From Gemmatimonadota bacterium (GTDB taxonomy: Bacteria > Gemmatimonadota > Gemmatimonadetes > Longimicrobiales > Gaopeijiaceae): a stretch of 64,000 bases of DNA. Within the stretch, counting starts at the first letter, position 1. Each line of letters begins with the position of its first letter. The notes below the pieces were generated by a model, which was not told the origin of the DNA, did not search any database, and worked only from the letters and a program-made list of their open reading frames with translations. Below are positions 57,106-64,000 of the stretch, one piece after another. Both the position numbers and the translations under genes were made by a program. The stretch spans positions 62,001-126,000 of the forward strand of contig JAJDUP010000041.1 of assembly GCA_022826565.1 (NCBI GenBank), given 5' to 3'.

Positions 57106-59327
57106 CGCTCGGGCCGATCTTCGAGCCACGCTCGATCGCGGTCGTCGGGGCCAGCAGCAACCCCACGAAGCGCGGACATCAGATCCTGCGTGCCCTTGGC
57201 GACTCCGGGTACCCGGGTCGCGTCTACGCGGTCAGCCCCAAAGGCGGCCGTCTGCTGGGCCATGAGGTGTATACCTCTTTGGAGGAAATGCCGGAGGCGG
57301 CGGATCTGGCGGTGATCTGCACACCCGCGGCGACCGTGCCGGATCTGCTGCGGGCCTGCGGCGAGCGCGGCGTTGCCGGCGCGGTGGTGCTTGCCGTCGG
57401 ATTCGGGGAGGCAGGCCCGGCAGGGGCGGAGCTGGAAGCGCGGCTGCGGCGAGTGGCGCGCAAAGGCGGCGTCCGGGTAGTCGGCCCGAACACCTCCGGC
57501 CTCCTCAACCTGCCCCTGGGCGTCAACCTGATCGGCGCGCGCGGCGTCCGTCCCGGAGGGATCGCGCTGCTGGTACAGTCCGGGAACATCGCGCTGGACC
57601 TGATGACCCAGGTCACCGAGGGCTCCCGCATGGGCATCTCGATCTGTTGCGGCCTGGGCAACGAGGCGGACGTCGGGTTCGGCGAGGTTCTCGCCTTCCT
57701 GGGCGACCATGCCGACACCGACGCGATCGTCGCCCACATCGAAGGCTGCAAGGATCCCCGTGCCCTTCTCCGTGCCGCGGCTTCGGTGACGCGCCGCAAA
57801 CCCGTCGTGGTCATCAAGTCGGGCCGCACGTCCGCTGGCGCCCACGCGGCACTCTCGCACACCGGTGCGATCGCGGGACCCTACGACCGGCTGCGGGCCG
57901 GCTTCGCGCAGGCCGGGGTCGTCGAGGTCACCCGGACCGACGAGTTGCTGCCCGTGGCCATCGCCCTGGGATCGCAGCCCTGCGGCCCCTCCCACGCCGG
58001 CGTGACCATCCTCTCCGACGGCGGCGGCCAGAGCACGCTGGCCGTGGACACCCTGCACGAGATGGAGGTTCCGCTGGCCGGCCTCACAGCGGAGACGTCG
58101 GCCGCACTGCGCACCTGCCTGGGTCCGGCCGCCGCGGTGCGCACGCCCGTTGACGTGGCCGGCGCGGCCGACGCCGATCCGGGCGTGTTCGCCCGCGCAC
58201 TCGAGGTCATCGCCGCCGACCCGTCGGTCGGGGTGGTGATGGTGGTCGGCCTCTTCGGCGGGTACGGGATTCGCTTTTCGGAGACGCTCGCCGAAATCGA
58301 GGCCGAGGCGGCCCGGTCGATGGCGGCGCTGATGCGCGGGCGCGGCAAGGGGCTGGTCGTGCACTCCCAGTACGCGTCGCATCCCAGTGCCGCGCTGGAC
58401 GCGTTTCGCGAGGCGCACGTGCCCGTGATCGGGTCGCTCGAGGTGGCATGCCGGGCGGTGGCGGCGCTGCAGCGGCGCGGGGCGAGCCGTGTCGCGTGGC
58501 GGCCGTGGGGTCGCGACAGGACGGGGCCGGGCGCGGCAGCCGTTCCGGAACGGCCGCGGGGCGCCGGAGGCGAATCGGGTGCGAAGGCGCATTCAGTCAT
58601 CCGCGCTGTGCGCCGCGAGGATCGCATCACCCTTGCCGAAACGGAATCGCGGGAGCTTCTCGCTGCGTCCGGGCTGCCATTCGAGCCCCTGGAGATTGTG
58701 CACTCCGCCGACGAAGCCGCGGCCGCGGCCGAACTCATTGGTGGCCCGGTCGCGCTCAAGCTGCTGTCGCGTCACATCACCCATAAGTCGGACGCGGGCG
58801 GCGTGTTGCTGAACGTGACGGGCGGCGATGAGGCCCGCACCGCCTTCGAGAGCGTCGCCGCGAACGCACGTGCCTACGGAAGCGCCCATGCGCTGCCACA
58901 GGAGGAGTGCTCCGCGACCGTATCACCGATGCTCGCGGCTCCCGTCGCCGAACTGCTGGTGGGCGCGTGCCGTGATCCCCAGCTCGGGCCCGTGCTCACG
59001 ATCGGTGCCGGCGGGATCTGGGTGGAGGTGCTGCGCGACGCTGTCCACCGTGTCCTCCCGGTGGCTGCGAACGAGATCGAAGCCGCGCTGAGCGACTTGA
59101 AGGTGAAGGCGCTGCTCACCGGCGCGCGCGGGAAGGAGGCCGTGAAGCCGGGCGCGATCGTCGAGGCGGCCGCCGCCGTCGCCGATTGCATAATGAGGTG
59201 GCCGGATGTCGCCGAGGTCGAGGTCAACCCCCTCTTTGTGTACCCGGAGCGCGTGGTGCCCGTCGACGCGAGGGTGGTGCTGCGGAGCAAGACAGGGCCG
59301 AGCACGATGCAACCAGGTAGGTCCTGA
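57102..59327 (+). CDS. ADP-forming acyl-CoA synthetase (acetate-CoA ligase family)
   Basis: The 741-residue protein has a CoA-binding Rossmann domain (IAVVGASSNPTKRGHQILRA), succinyl-CoA-ligase-like domains with VIKSGRTSAGAHAALSHTGA and phospho-His253, then an ATP-grasp domain (about 510-735) with RHITHKSDAGGVLLNV and PGAIVEAAAAVAD. It makes or uses acyl-CoA with ADP/ATP without pyrophosphate release. The substrate is not clear. A low-complexity linker (about 475-505) joins the halves. Confidence 0.92.
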   Translation: MTLGPIFEPRSIAVVGASSNPTKRGHQILRALGDSGYPGRVYAVSPKGGRLLGHEVYTSLEEMPEAADLAVICTPAATVPDLLRACGERGVAGAVVLAVGFGEAGPAGAELEARLRRVARKGGVRVVGPNTSGLLNLPLGVNLIGARGVRPGGIALLVQSGNIALDLMTQVTEGSRMGISICCGLGNEADVGFGEVLAFLGDHADTDAIVAHIEGCKDPRALLRAAASVTRRKPVVVIKSGRTSAGAHAALSHTGAIAGPYDRLRAGFAQAGVVEVTRTDELLPVAIALGSQPCGPSHAGVTILSDGGGQSTLAVDTLHEMEVPLAGLTAETSAALRTCLGPAAAVRTPVDVAGAADADPGVFARALEVIAADPSVGVVMVVGLFGGYGIRFSETLAEIEAEAARSMAALMRGRGKGLVVHSQYASHPSAALDAFREAHVPVIGSLEVACRAVAALQRRGASRVAWRPWGRDRTGPGAAAVPERPRGAGGESGAKAHSVIRAVRREDRITLAETESRELLAASGLPFEPLEIVHSADEAAAAAELIGGPVALKLLSRHITHKSDAGGVLLNVTGGDEARTAFESVAANARAYGSAHALPQEECSATVSPMLAAPVAELLVGACRDPQLGPVLTIGAGGIWVEVLRDAVHRVLPVAANEIEAALSDLKVKALLTGARGKEAVKPGAIVEAAAAVADCIMRWPDVAEVEVNPLFVYPERVVPVDARVVLRSKTGPSTMQPGRS

Positions 59328-59415
59328 CAGCTTCAAAACACAACAGAACGGCATCCTCTTCCGGCAGGACCGCCATCACCGAAAACCGGACGCATCGCCG
59401 TCACAGGAGAACCCG

Positions 59416-60663
59416 ATGTCCATGCAATTCATTTCGTGCCCGAACGGCGCCGCGTTCCGCCTGGCCCCGGGCGTTCTCCCCGCCGCCATCCTCGCTTTCG
59501 CCGCCTGTGAATCGAGCGACACGGCCCCCGGTCTCATGACCGCGGACAGCGCCGGCGTCCAGATCGTGACAAGCGATCCACTCGGCTCGGACGCGGCCTG
59601 CAGCCTGAGCGAAGAGCCGGTGTTCGCGGTCGGTGAGGAAGGCGGCGATGAGAGCTTCCTGTTCAGCGAAGTCATCGGTCTCGGGCGCCTGTCCGACGGG
59701 TCGGTTGCCGCAATCGACAGGCGCAGCAACGAGATCCGGATCTTCGCCGACGATGGCCGCCATCTGCGCTCGATGGGCGGCTCTGGGGAGGGCCCTGGAG
59801 AGTTCAGCAACGCCTGGTTCCTCTGGGTGCTTCCCGGGGACACGCTCTGGGTCGGGGACTGGCGTCCCTGGCGCTACAACGTCTTCACGTCGGCCGGAGA
59901 TTTCGTCAAGGCGGTGCCGATGACTCCGGCCTACCCCAACTCGTCACAATGGGGAGGCGTGCTGGACAACGGCGTTTCCGTCAACGTGAGGAACGGCGGT
60001 CCCCTCGAGCCGAGCTTTGTCATACCCGACACGCTCATCGTCGAAGCGCACGACACGGATGGTCGCCTCGTGAGCACCATTGCCCGCGTTCCGGACGTGG
60101 CCCACGGAATGACCGGCAAATCGGAGGCTCTGGGCATCAACCTCGTGCTCCGCCCACTCTTTGCCGCGCGTGCCATGGCGGATGCGGCCGGGACCACGGT
60201 GGCCACAGGTCACGGGGGAAGTCCCGAAGTCCGGCTTCTCGACGGCGCGTTCCAACTCCGGCGCATCGTTCGCTGGTCCGATCCCGGCAGAGAGGTGACC
60301 CCGGCAGACGTAAGGGCATGGCGCGACAACTACTCAGAGAGCCGTGGGGGCCGCAATTCGGATCGATGGAGCCAATTCGACGACGTGAGGGTCGACCCCG
60401 AGATTCCGGCCGCCGACTTCTTTCCGGCCTTCACCTACATCATGCTGGGACGTGACGGCCGGCTATGGGTATTGCCGTACCAGAGACCGGGGCAGAATCG
60501 GCGCGGATTCATGGCGTTCCAGCCCGACGGCACGTTCCTCTGTCACCTCACGCAGCCCCCGAGCTTCAACGTCCTCGAGTTCGGCGCCGACTATGCTCTC
60601 GGTGTGGAGGCGGACGAACTCGGGGTCCAGACGGTGGCGATGTACCAACTCGGCCACCCGTAG
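59416..60663 (+). CDS. Six-bladed beta-propeller lipoprotein
   Basis: The ATG at 59416 follows AGGAGA. The 415-residue protein has a lipobox (ILAFAAC). NHL/6-bladed repeats are visible: SEVIGLGRLSDGSVAAIDRR, IRIFADDGRHLRSMGGSGEG, FSNAWFLWVLPGDTLWVGDW, YNVFTSAGDFVKAVPM. It ends with LWVLPYQRPGQNRRGFMAFQ and GVEADELGVQTV. Such propellers are common in this kind of genome and have unknown ligands. Confidence 0.8.
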   Translation: MSMQFISCPNGAAFRLAPGVLPAAILAFAACESSDTAPGLMTADSAGVQIVTSDPLGSDAACSLSEEPVFAVGEEGGDESFLFSEVIGLGRLSDGSVAAIDRRSNEIRIFADDGRHLRSMGGSGEGPGEFSNAWFLWVLPGDTLWVGDWRPWRYNVFTSAGDFVKAVPMTPAYPNSSQWGGVLDNGVSVNVRNGGPLEPSFVIPDTLIVEAHDTDGRLVSTIARVPDVAHGMTGKSEALGINLVLRPLFAARAMADAAGTTVATGHGGSPEVRLLDGAFQLRRIVRWSDPGREVTPADVRAWRDNYSESRGGRNSDRWSQFDDVRVDPEIPAADFFPAFTYIMLGRDGRLWVLPYQRPGQNRRGFMAFQPDGTFLCHLTQPPSFNVLEFGADYALGVEADELGVQTVAMYQLGHP

Positions 60664-60665
60664 TA

Positions 60666-61916
60666 TCAGGGCCGCAGCGCCACCTTCACCGCCCCGCTGC
60701 GCCGGTGGTCATACGCGGCCCGCAACGCGTCCCGGTATTGCTCGAGCGGGAAGACGTGGGTCACCAGCGAATCCAGTGCACGGGGGTCGGCGAGCATTCG
60801 TTCGAGTGTGATTTCGAAGGTGTGTGCCCGGCGCGCGCCCCAGGCCTCGGCCCCGTACCCCACGTAGCCCTGAAGCCGCAACTCCTTCGCCCACAGGAAC
60901 GTCAGGTCCAGCTTGCGGATCTCGCCCGCGCACCCCAGAAGCACGATCTGGCCCTGGGGAGACGCGAATCCGAGTGACTGCATGAGGCTGGACCGGTTGC
61001 CGACGCAGTCGAACACGCAGTCGAACCCGCCACCTGCATACACTTCCGGCCCCACAACCGGCATGTAGGCCATGGCGCCGGTATCGATCAGCGCCTGCCT
61101 GGCCTCGTCGCCGGGCGTGATGGTCTCGTCCGCCCCGAGCCCGGACGCGATCTCCACTTCGTGGGGGCGCTTCGCCTGCGCCACGAGCCGGCCCCCGTAA
61201 CCCAGCGTTCGCAGCGCCCAGATCGTGCCGAACGCGATGGCGCCGCTGCCGATCACCAGAATCGGACCCCGCGACCGAAGCGCCCCACTCTGCAACACCC
61301 CATGCATCCCGATCGACAGAGGTTCGGTGAGCACCGCCACCCGATCCGGGATCCCACCGGGCACCGCGAAGACCTGACGCCTGTGCGCGATCATCTCCTC
61401 GCCCCACCCCCCGGGCAGGTCCTTGTGGTAACCGATCGTCAGCCCGGCCGCCAATCCATCCCCACCGGCCCGCGGCGCCCCCTCCTCCCCCGCCATCTCG
61501 CAGGTCGAGTGCGCCCCGGACGCACACGACCGACACCACGACGCCGCCTCCCAACCCCGCACCTCGCAGTGCAGCATCGGGTCGACCACCACGCGGTCTC
61601 CCACCGCAACGTGCGAGACCCCCATGCCGACCTCTGCCACCCGCCCCAGAATCTCGTGCCCCAGCACCGCCGGAAACGACCCGAAGGGCTCCATCGCCGG
61701 ACTCGACTTGTACGACACGTTCCCCAGGTCGCTGCCGCAGATCCCGCACAGCAGGACCTCGATCCGCACCCAGTCCTCGCCCGGAATGGCAGGCGGCGCC
61801 CTGTCGACCAACCCCAGCCTGGACGCCCGCCCGTACACGAATGATCGGCTTACGCGCCCCAGACTCTTTGCCAGGATGTAGCCCGGAATGGTTACGTTGA
61901 ACTCGACGGCTTTCAC
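60666..61916 (-). CDS. Zinc-dependent alcohol dehydrogenase
   Basis: The 416-residue MDR enzyme starts with GTG. Catalytic zinc ligands are in LLCGICGSDLGNVSYK and FPAVLGHEILGRV; the structural zinc loop has WCRSCASGAHSTC. The cofactor motif is VIGSGAIAFGTIWALR. A TEPLSIGMHGV segment is typical of zinc ADHs. Substrate unknown; the downstream thiolase suggests a link with acyl or alcohol oxidation. It faces the propeller gene and is divergent from the thiolase gene. Confidence 0.9.
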   Translation of the reverse strand: MKAVEFNVTIPGYILAKSLGRVSRSFVYGRASRLGLVDRAPPAIPGEDWVRIEVLLCGICGSDLGNVSYKSSPAMEPFGSFPAVLGHEILGRVAEVGMGVSHVAVGDRVVVDPMLHCEVRGWEAASWCRSCASGAHSTCEMAGEEGAPRAGGDGLAAGLTIGYHKDLPGGWGEEMIAHRRQVFAVPGGIPDRVAVLTEPLSIGMHGVLQSGALRSRGPILVIGSGAIAFGTIWALRTLGYGGRLVAQAKRPHEVEIASGLGADETITPGDEARQALIDTGAMAYMPVVGPEVYAGGGFDCVFDCVGNRSSLMQSLGFASPQGQIVLLGCAGEIRKLDLTFLWAKELRLQGYVGYGAEAWGARRAHTFEITLERMLADPRALDSLVTHVFPLEQYRDALRAAYDHRRSGAVKVALRP

Positions 61917-62040
61917 TGGTGCATTCGTACGCTTCTGGCTCGAAAAGGGCGGGATCGGATCGTCCGCGGCCGCGGCGGGTGCACGGACGCCCCGAAGGTC
62001 GTAAAGTGGCGCGGAGCGGCCCTCCGGGGAAGGATCTCAC

Positions 62041-63315
62041 ATGAAGACAGCCATCATCGCCGGGTTCCGGACCCCATTCGTTAGGGCCGGCACGCACTTC
62101 CGCAGCCTCACGGCCATCGATCTCGGCCGGCACGCGGTCACGGAGCTCCTCGCCAGAACCGAGCTGCCGCCCGAATCCGTCGACCACCTCATCTTCGGCA
62201 CCGTCGTCCACGACGCCCAGGCCCCCAACCTGGCGCGCGAAGTCGGCCTGGCCACACTGCCGGACCGCGTCCCCGCGGTGACCGTCTCGCGCGCCTGCGC
62301 CTCGGCGAATCAGGCCATCGCCGACGCGGTCAACCTCATCGAAACCGGGTGCGCCGACGTGGTCATTGCCGGTGGCGCCGAATGTCTCTCCCGCATCCCG
62401 ATCCTCGCCTCCGACCGGCTGGCCGGCACCCTCGTCGCGGCATCTCGCGCCAAGTCCCTCGGTGCCCGCCTCGCCGCCTTCACCCGCCTCCGTCCCCGCG
62501 ACCTGATCCCCGTCGCCCCGGCCATCGCCGAGTACTCCACCGGCGAGACCATGGGCCAGGCCGCCGAACGCATGGCCAAGGAGAACGGCATTTCGCGCGA
62601 GGACCAGGACCGCTGGGCGCTGGGGTCGCACCGGAAGGCCCACGCCGGGACCGAGGACGGCCGCCTCGCCGCCGAGATCGCCCCCTTCTACGTCCCGCCG
62701 CGCTACAAGGTCACCGTCGAGCGCGACAACGGCATCCGCGCCGACACGTCGATCGAGGCGCTGTCAGGGCTGCGTCCCGTCTTCGACCGCGAGTTCGGCT
62801 CGGTCACCGCCGGCAACGCCTCCCCGCTCACGGACGGCGCCTCGGCCGTCCTCCTCGCCTCCCCGGAGAAGGCCCGCGAACTCGGCCTGGAGCCCCTCGG
62901 CTACGTCCGCAGCTACGCAATCACCGCCCTCGATCCCGGCGGCCAGCTCCTGCAGGGCCCCGCCTACGCCGCCCCCATCGCCCTCGACCGCGCCGGCATC
63001 ACCATGGCCGATATCGACCTCCTCGAAATGCACGAGGCCTTCGCCGCACAGGTGCTCTCGAACCTGCAGGCCTGGGACTCGGCCGGTTTCTGTCGCCGCG
63101 AGCTGGGCCGCGCCGGCAAGGTGGGTCATCCCGACCCCGAGGTGATCAATGTGATGGGCGGCTCGATCGCGATCGGCCACCCCTTCGGCGCGACCGGCGG
63201 CCGCCTCACGACCACGCTCCTGCACGAGCTCCGGCGGCGCGATGGCCAGTTCGGCATGGTGACCGTCTGTGCCGCGGGCGGCATGGGCTTCGCGATGGTC
63301 TTCGAGCGGGCGTAA
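62041..63315 (+). CDS. Acetyl-CoA C-acyltransferase (thiolase)
   Basis: The 424-residue thiolase cleaves beta-ketoacyl-CoA in fatty-acid oxidation. The nucleophile Cys86 is in SRACASANQA, the catalytic His in MGGSIAIGHPFGATGGR and the second Cys in VCAAGGMG; EMHEAFAAQ is also conserved. The length and the central insertion fit the FadI/FadA type. An AAGGA site precedes the ATG. The beta-oxidation partner FadB/FadJ is not adjacent, but an enoyl-CoA hydratase is 5 kb away. Confidence 0.93.
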   Translation: MKTAIIAGFRTPFVRAGTHFRSLTAIDLGRHAVTELLARTELPPESVDHLIFGTVVHDAQAPNLAREVGLATLPDRVPAVTVSRACASANQAIADAVNLIETGCADVVIAGGAECLSRIPILASDRLAGTLVAASRAKSLGARLAAFTRLRPRDLIPVAPAIAEYSTGETMGQAAERMAKENGISREDQDRWALGSHRKAHAGTEDGRLAAEIAPFYVPPRYKVTVERDNGIRADTSIEALSGLRPVFDREFGSVTAGNASPLTDGASAVLLASPEKARELGLEPLGYVRSYAITALDPGGQLLQGPAYAAPIALDRAGITMADIDLLEMHEAFAAQVLSNLQAWDSAGFCRRELGRAGKVGHPDPEVINVMGGSIAIGHPFGATGGRLTTTLLHELRRRDGQFGMVTVCAAGGMGFAMVFERA

Positions 63316-63343
63316 ATCCGGTGCCGGGCCGGGCCGCGGTCCG

Positions 63344-63862
63344 CTAACCTGCCGTGGCCGCCCTCATCGCCGTGCGGATCCGCTCCTCCAGCCGCTGCGG
63401 AAAACGCGACCCCACGTACACCTGTTTGCCGCTGTGCAGCGTGACCTTCACCGCCTGGTTGCCGCGAATGGTCCACGCCGTCTTGCCTCCCCGCGGGCGA
63501 ATCCCCCATCCGCCGAACTCGCGCAGCGGCCGATAGGTCAGCCCGCGCACGGCGTCGATCTCCGTGAAGGGGATTCGCTTGCGGATCAGGTGGAGGGGAC
63601 CGAAGGCGATGTGCACCCGGTCCGCATGCACCTCTACGTCGAGGCGCGAGAACAGCATCCCGATCAGGACGGGGAGGCCGAGCGAGGCCCCCATGGCGGC
63701 AACGGCGCCAAGCATCGAGATGGACCCGTCTCCGCCCCAACCCGAACGGTAGAGATCGTAGGCCACCGCGCCCGCGGCAGCGACACAGACGGTCAGCAGA
63801 AGCACCATCACCCAGGCGGGCGCCCAGGTCCGTTCCCGATAGAAGACGTCGCCGCCTCTCAT
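63344..63862 (-). CDS. Membrane protein with PH-like domain
   Basis: The ATG at 63862 follows GGAGG, giving 172 residues. Two transmembrane helices lie at about 13-35 and 48-65. The soluble C-terminal part (DVEVHADRVHIAFGPLHLIR, IPFTEIDAVRGLTYRPLREF, GGWGIRPR) resembles bacterial PH-like/DUF6141-type domains. No catalytic motif. The start overlaps the end of the partial upstream gene, so they are co-transcribed. Confidence 0.65.
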   Translation of the reverse strand: MRGGDVFYRERTWAPAWVMVLLLTVCVAAAGAVAYDLYRSGWGGDGSISMLGAVAAMGASLGLPVLIGMLFSRLDVEVHADRVHIAFGPLHLIRKRIPFTEIDAVRGLTYRPLREFGGWGIRPRGGKTAWTIRGNQAVKVTLHSGKQVYVGSRFPQRLEERIRTAMRAATAG

Positions 63863-64000
63863 GATTTCGCCTCCGTGTTGCCCTGCCGGCCGGACTTCCC
63901 GGCCAGTTCGCTCAACGCACGTTTGACACATACCCGCACCATCGCCCGGCGCCACTCGGCATCGACGATGATGTTCTCCAGAGGCCGGCACTGTGCGTAG
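63859..64000 (-). CDS. C-terminal end of a CoxM-like FAD-binding subunit (partial)
   Basis: The open frame entering from the right edge encodes RPLENIIVDAEWRRAMVRVC, then VKRALSELAGKS, and stops at 63859. The pattern of a short Asp/Ala loop, YR/WRR-AMV-V and RAL matches the C-terminus of molybdenum hydroxylase FAD subunits (CoxM/XdhB type). Only about 46 residues are seen, so the call is tentative. The stop overlaps the next gene's start (ATGA). Confidence 0.45.
   Translation of the reverse strand, partial: YAQCRPLENIIVDAEWRRAMVRVCVKRALSELAGKSGRQGNTEAKS

Overview
This window is GC-rich bacterial chromosome (64 kb, about 50 protein genes, 17 tRNA genes). The gene content suggests a Gram-negative, probably aerobic, protein- and lipid-degrading heterotroph. 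It includes an outer-membrane TonB-dependent receptor, a DUF5777 barrel, many secreted lipoproteins and beta-propellers, four metal-dependent amidohydrolase/aminopeptidase-type enzymes, a penicillin acylase, a complete MoxR-DUF58-Bat operon and acyl-CoA enzymes. The mix resembles Gemmatimonadota, but that is an inference from gene style, not a phylogenetic result.

Layout. 0-9.3 kb (plus strand): end of a winged-helix protein, a prohibitin-type SPFH protein, a lipoprotein metallopeptidase, leuS, tkt and a TonB receptor. 9.4-17.9 kb (minus): one tightly overlapping operon MoxR > DUF58 > a BatD/DUF4381-like protein > BatA > BatB > BatC > BatD > BatE-like, with a TTACA-N3-TGTAA operator-like site between moxR and DUF58. 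18.1-23.2 kb: DUF5777 barrel (plus), then amidohydrolase, beta-repeat protein, a secreted hypothetical protein and a Tat-exported epimerase (minus). 23.4-24.5 kb (plus): a disrupted hypothetical gene and a peroxiredoxin-like gene whose peroxidatic Cys codon is TGA, a strong selenoprotein candidate. 24.6-29.6 kb (minus): proC, a DoxX-like protein, penicillin acylase and a lipoprotein; proC and the DoxX-like gene share an unusual inverted-repeat leader. 29.7-32.1 kb: three copies of a palindromic element whose ends mimic tRNA-Ser, then 17 tRNA genes on the minus strand behind one plausible promoter. 32.1-39.6 kb: squalene/phytoene synthase, a pterin dehydratase, a class III aminotransferase, a Ca/Na antiporter, a PolX-PHP protein with a damaged polymerase site, and ligA. 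39.8-43.7 kb (plus): amidohydrolase, orphan DNA methyltransferase, two tandem DUF4328 proteins. 43.8-45.2 kb (minus): ECF sigma factor, anti-sigma-like protein and a UPF0145 protein. 45.3-52.4 kb (plus): TPR protein and a sufCBD-Rieske-sufS operon with a promoter and a Fur-like box. 52.5-64 kb: lipoproteins, a D-aminoacylase-like enzyme coupled to enoyl-CoA hydratase and an ADP-forming acyl-CoA synthetase, a beta-propeller lipoprotein, a zinc alcohol dehydrogenase, a thiolase and a membrane protein next to the end of a CoxM-like FAD subunit.

How the parts work together. The Bat operon probably forms a MoxR/von Willebrand factor A envelope chaperone system. The Suf operon builds iron-sulfur clusters. 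The enoyl-CoA hydratase, acyl-CoA synthetase, thiolase and dehydrogenase point to acyl-CoA turnover. The secreted hydrolases and TonB receptor point to uptake of peptides and small organic substrates. The most notable item is the peroxiredoxin-like gene: TGA falls exactly on the catalytic Cys of an otherwise intact 217-residue frame and is followed by a hairpin with bacterial SECIS geometry.
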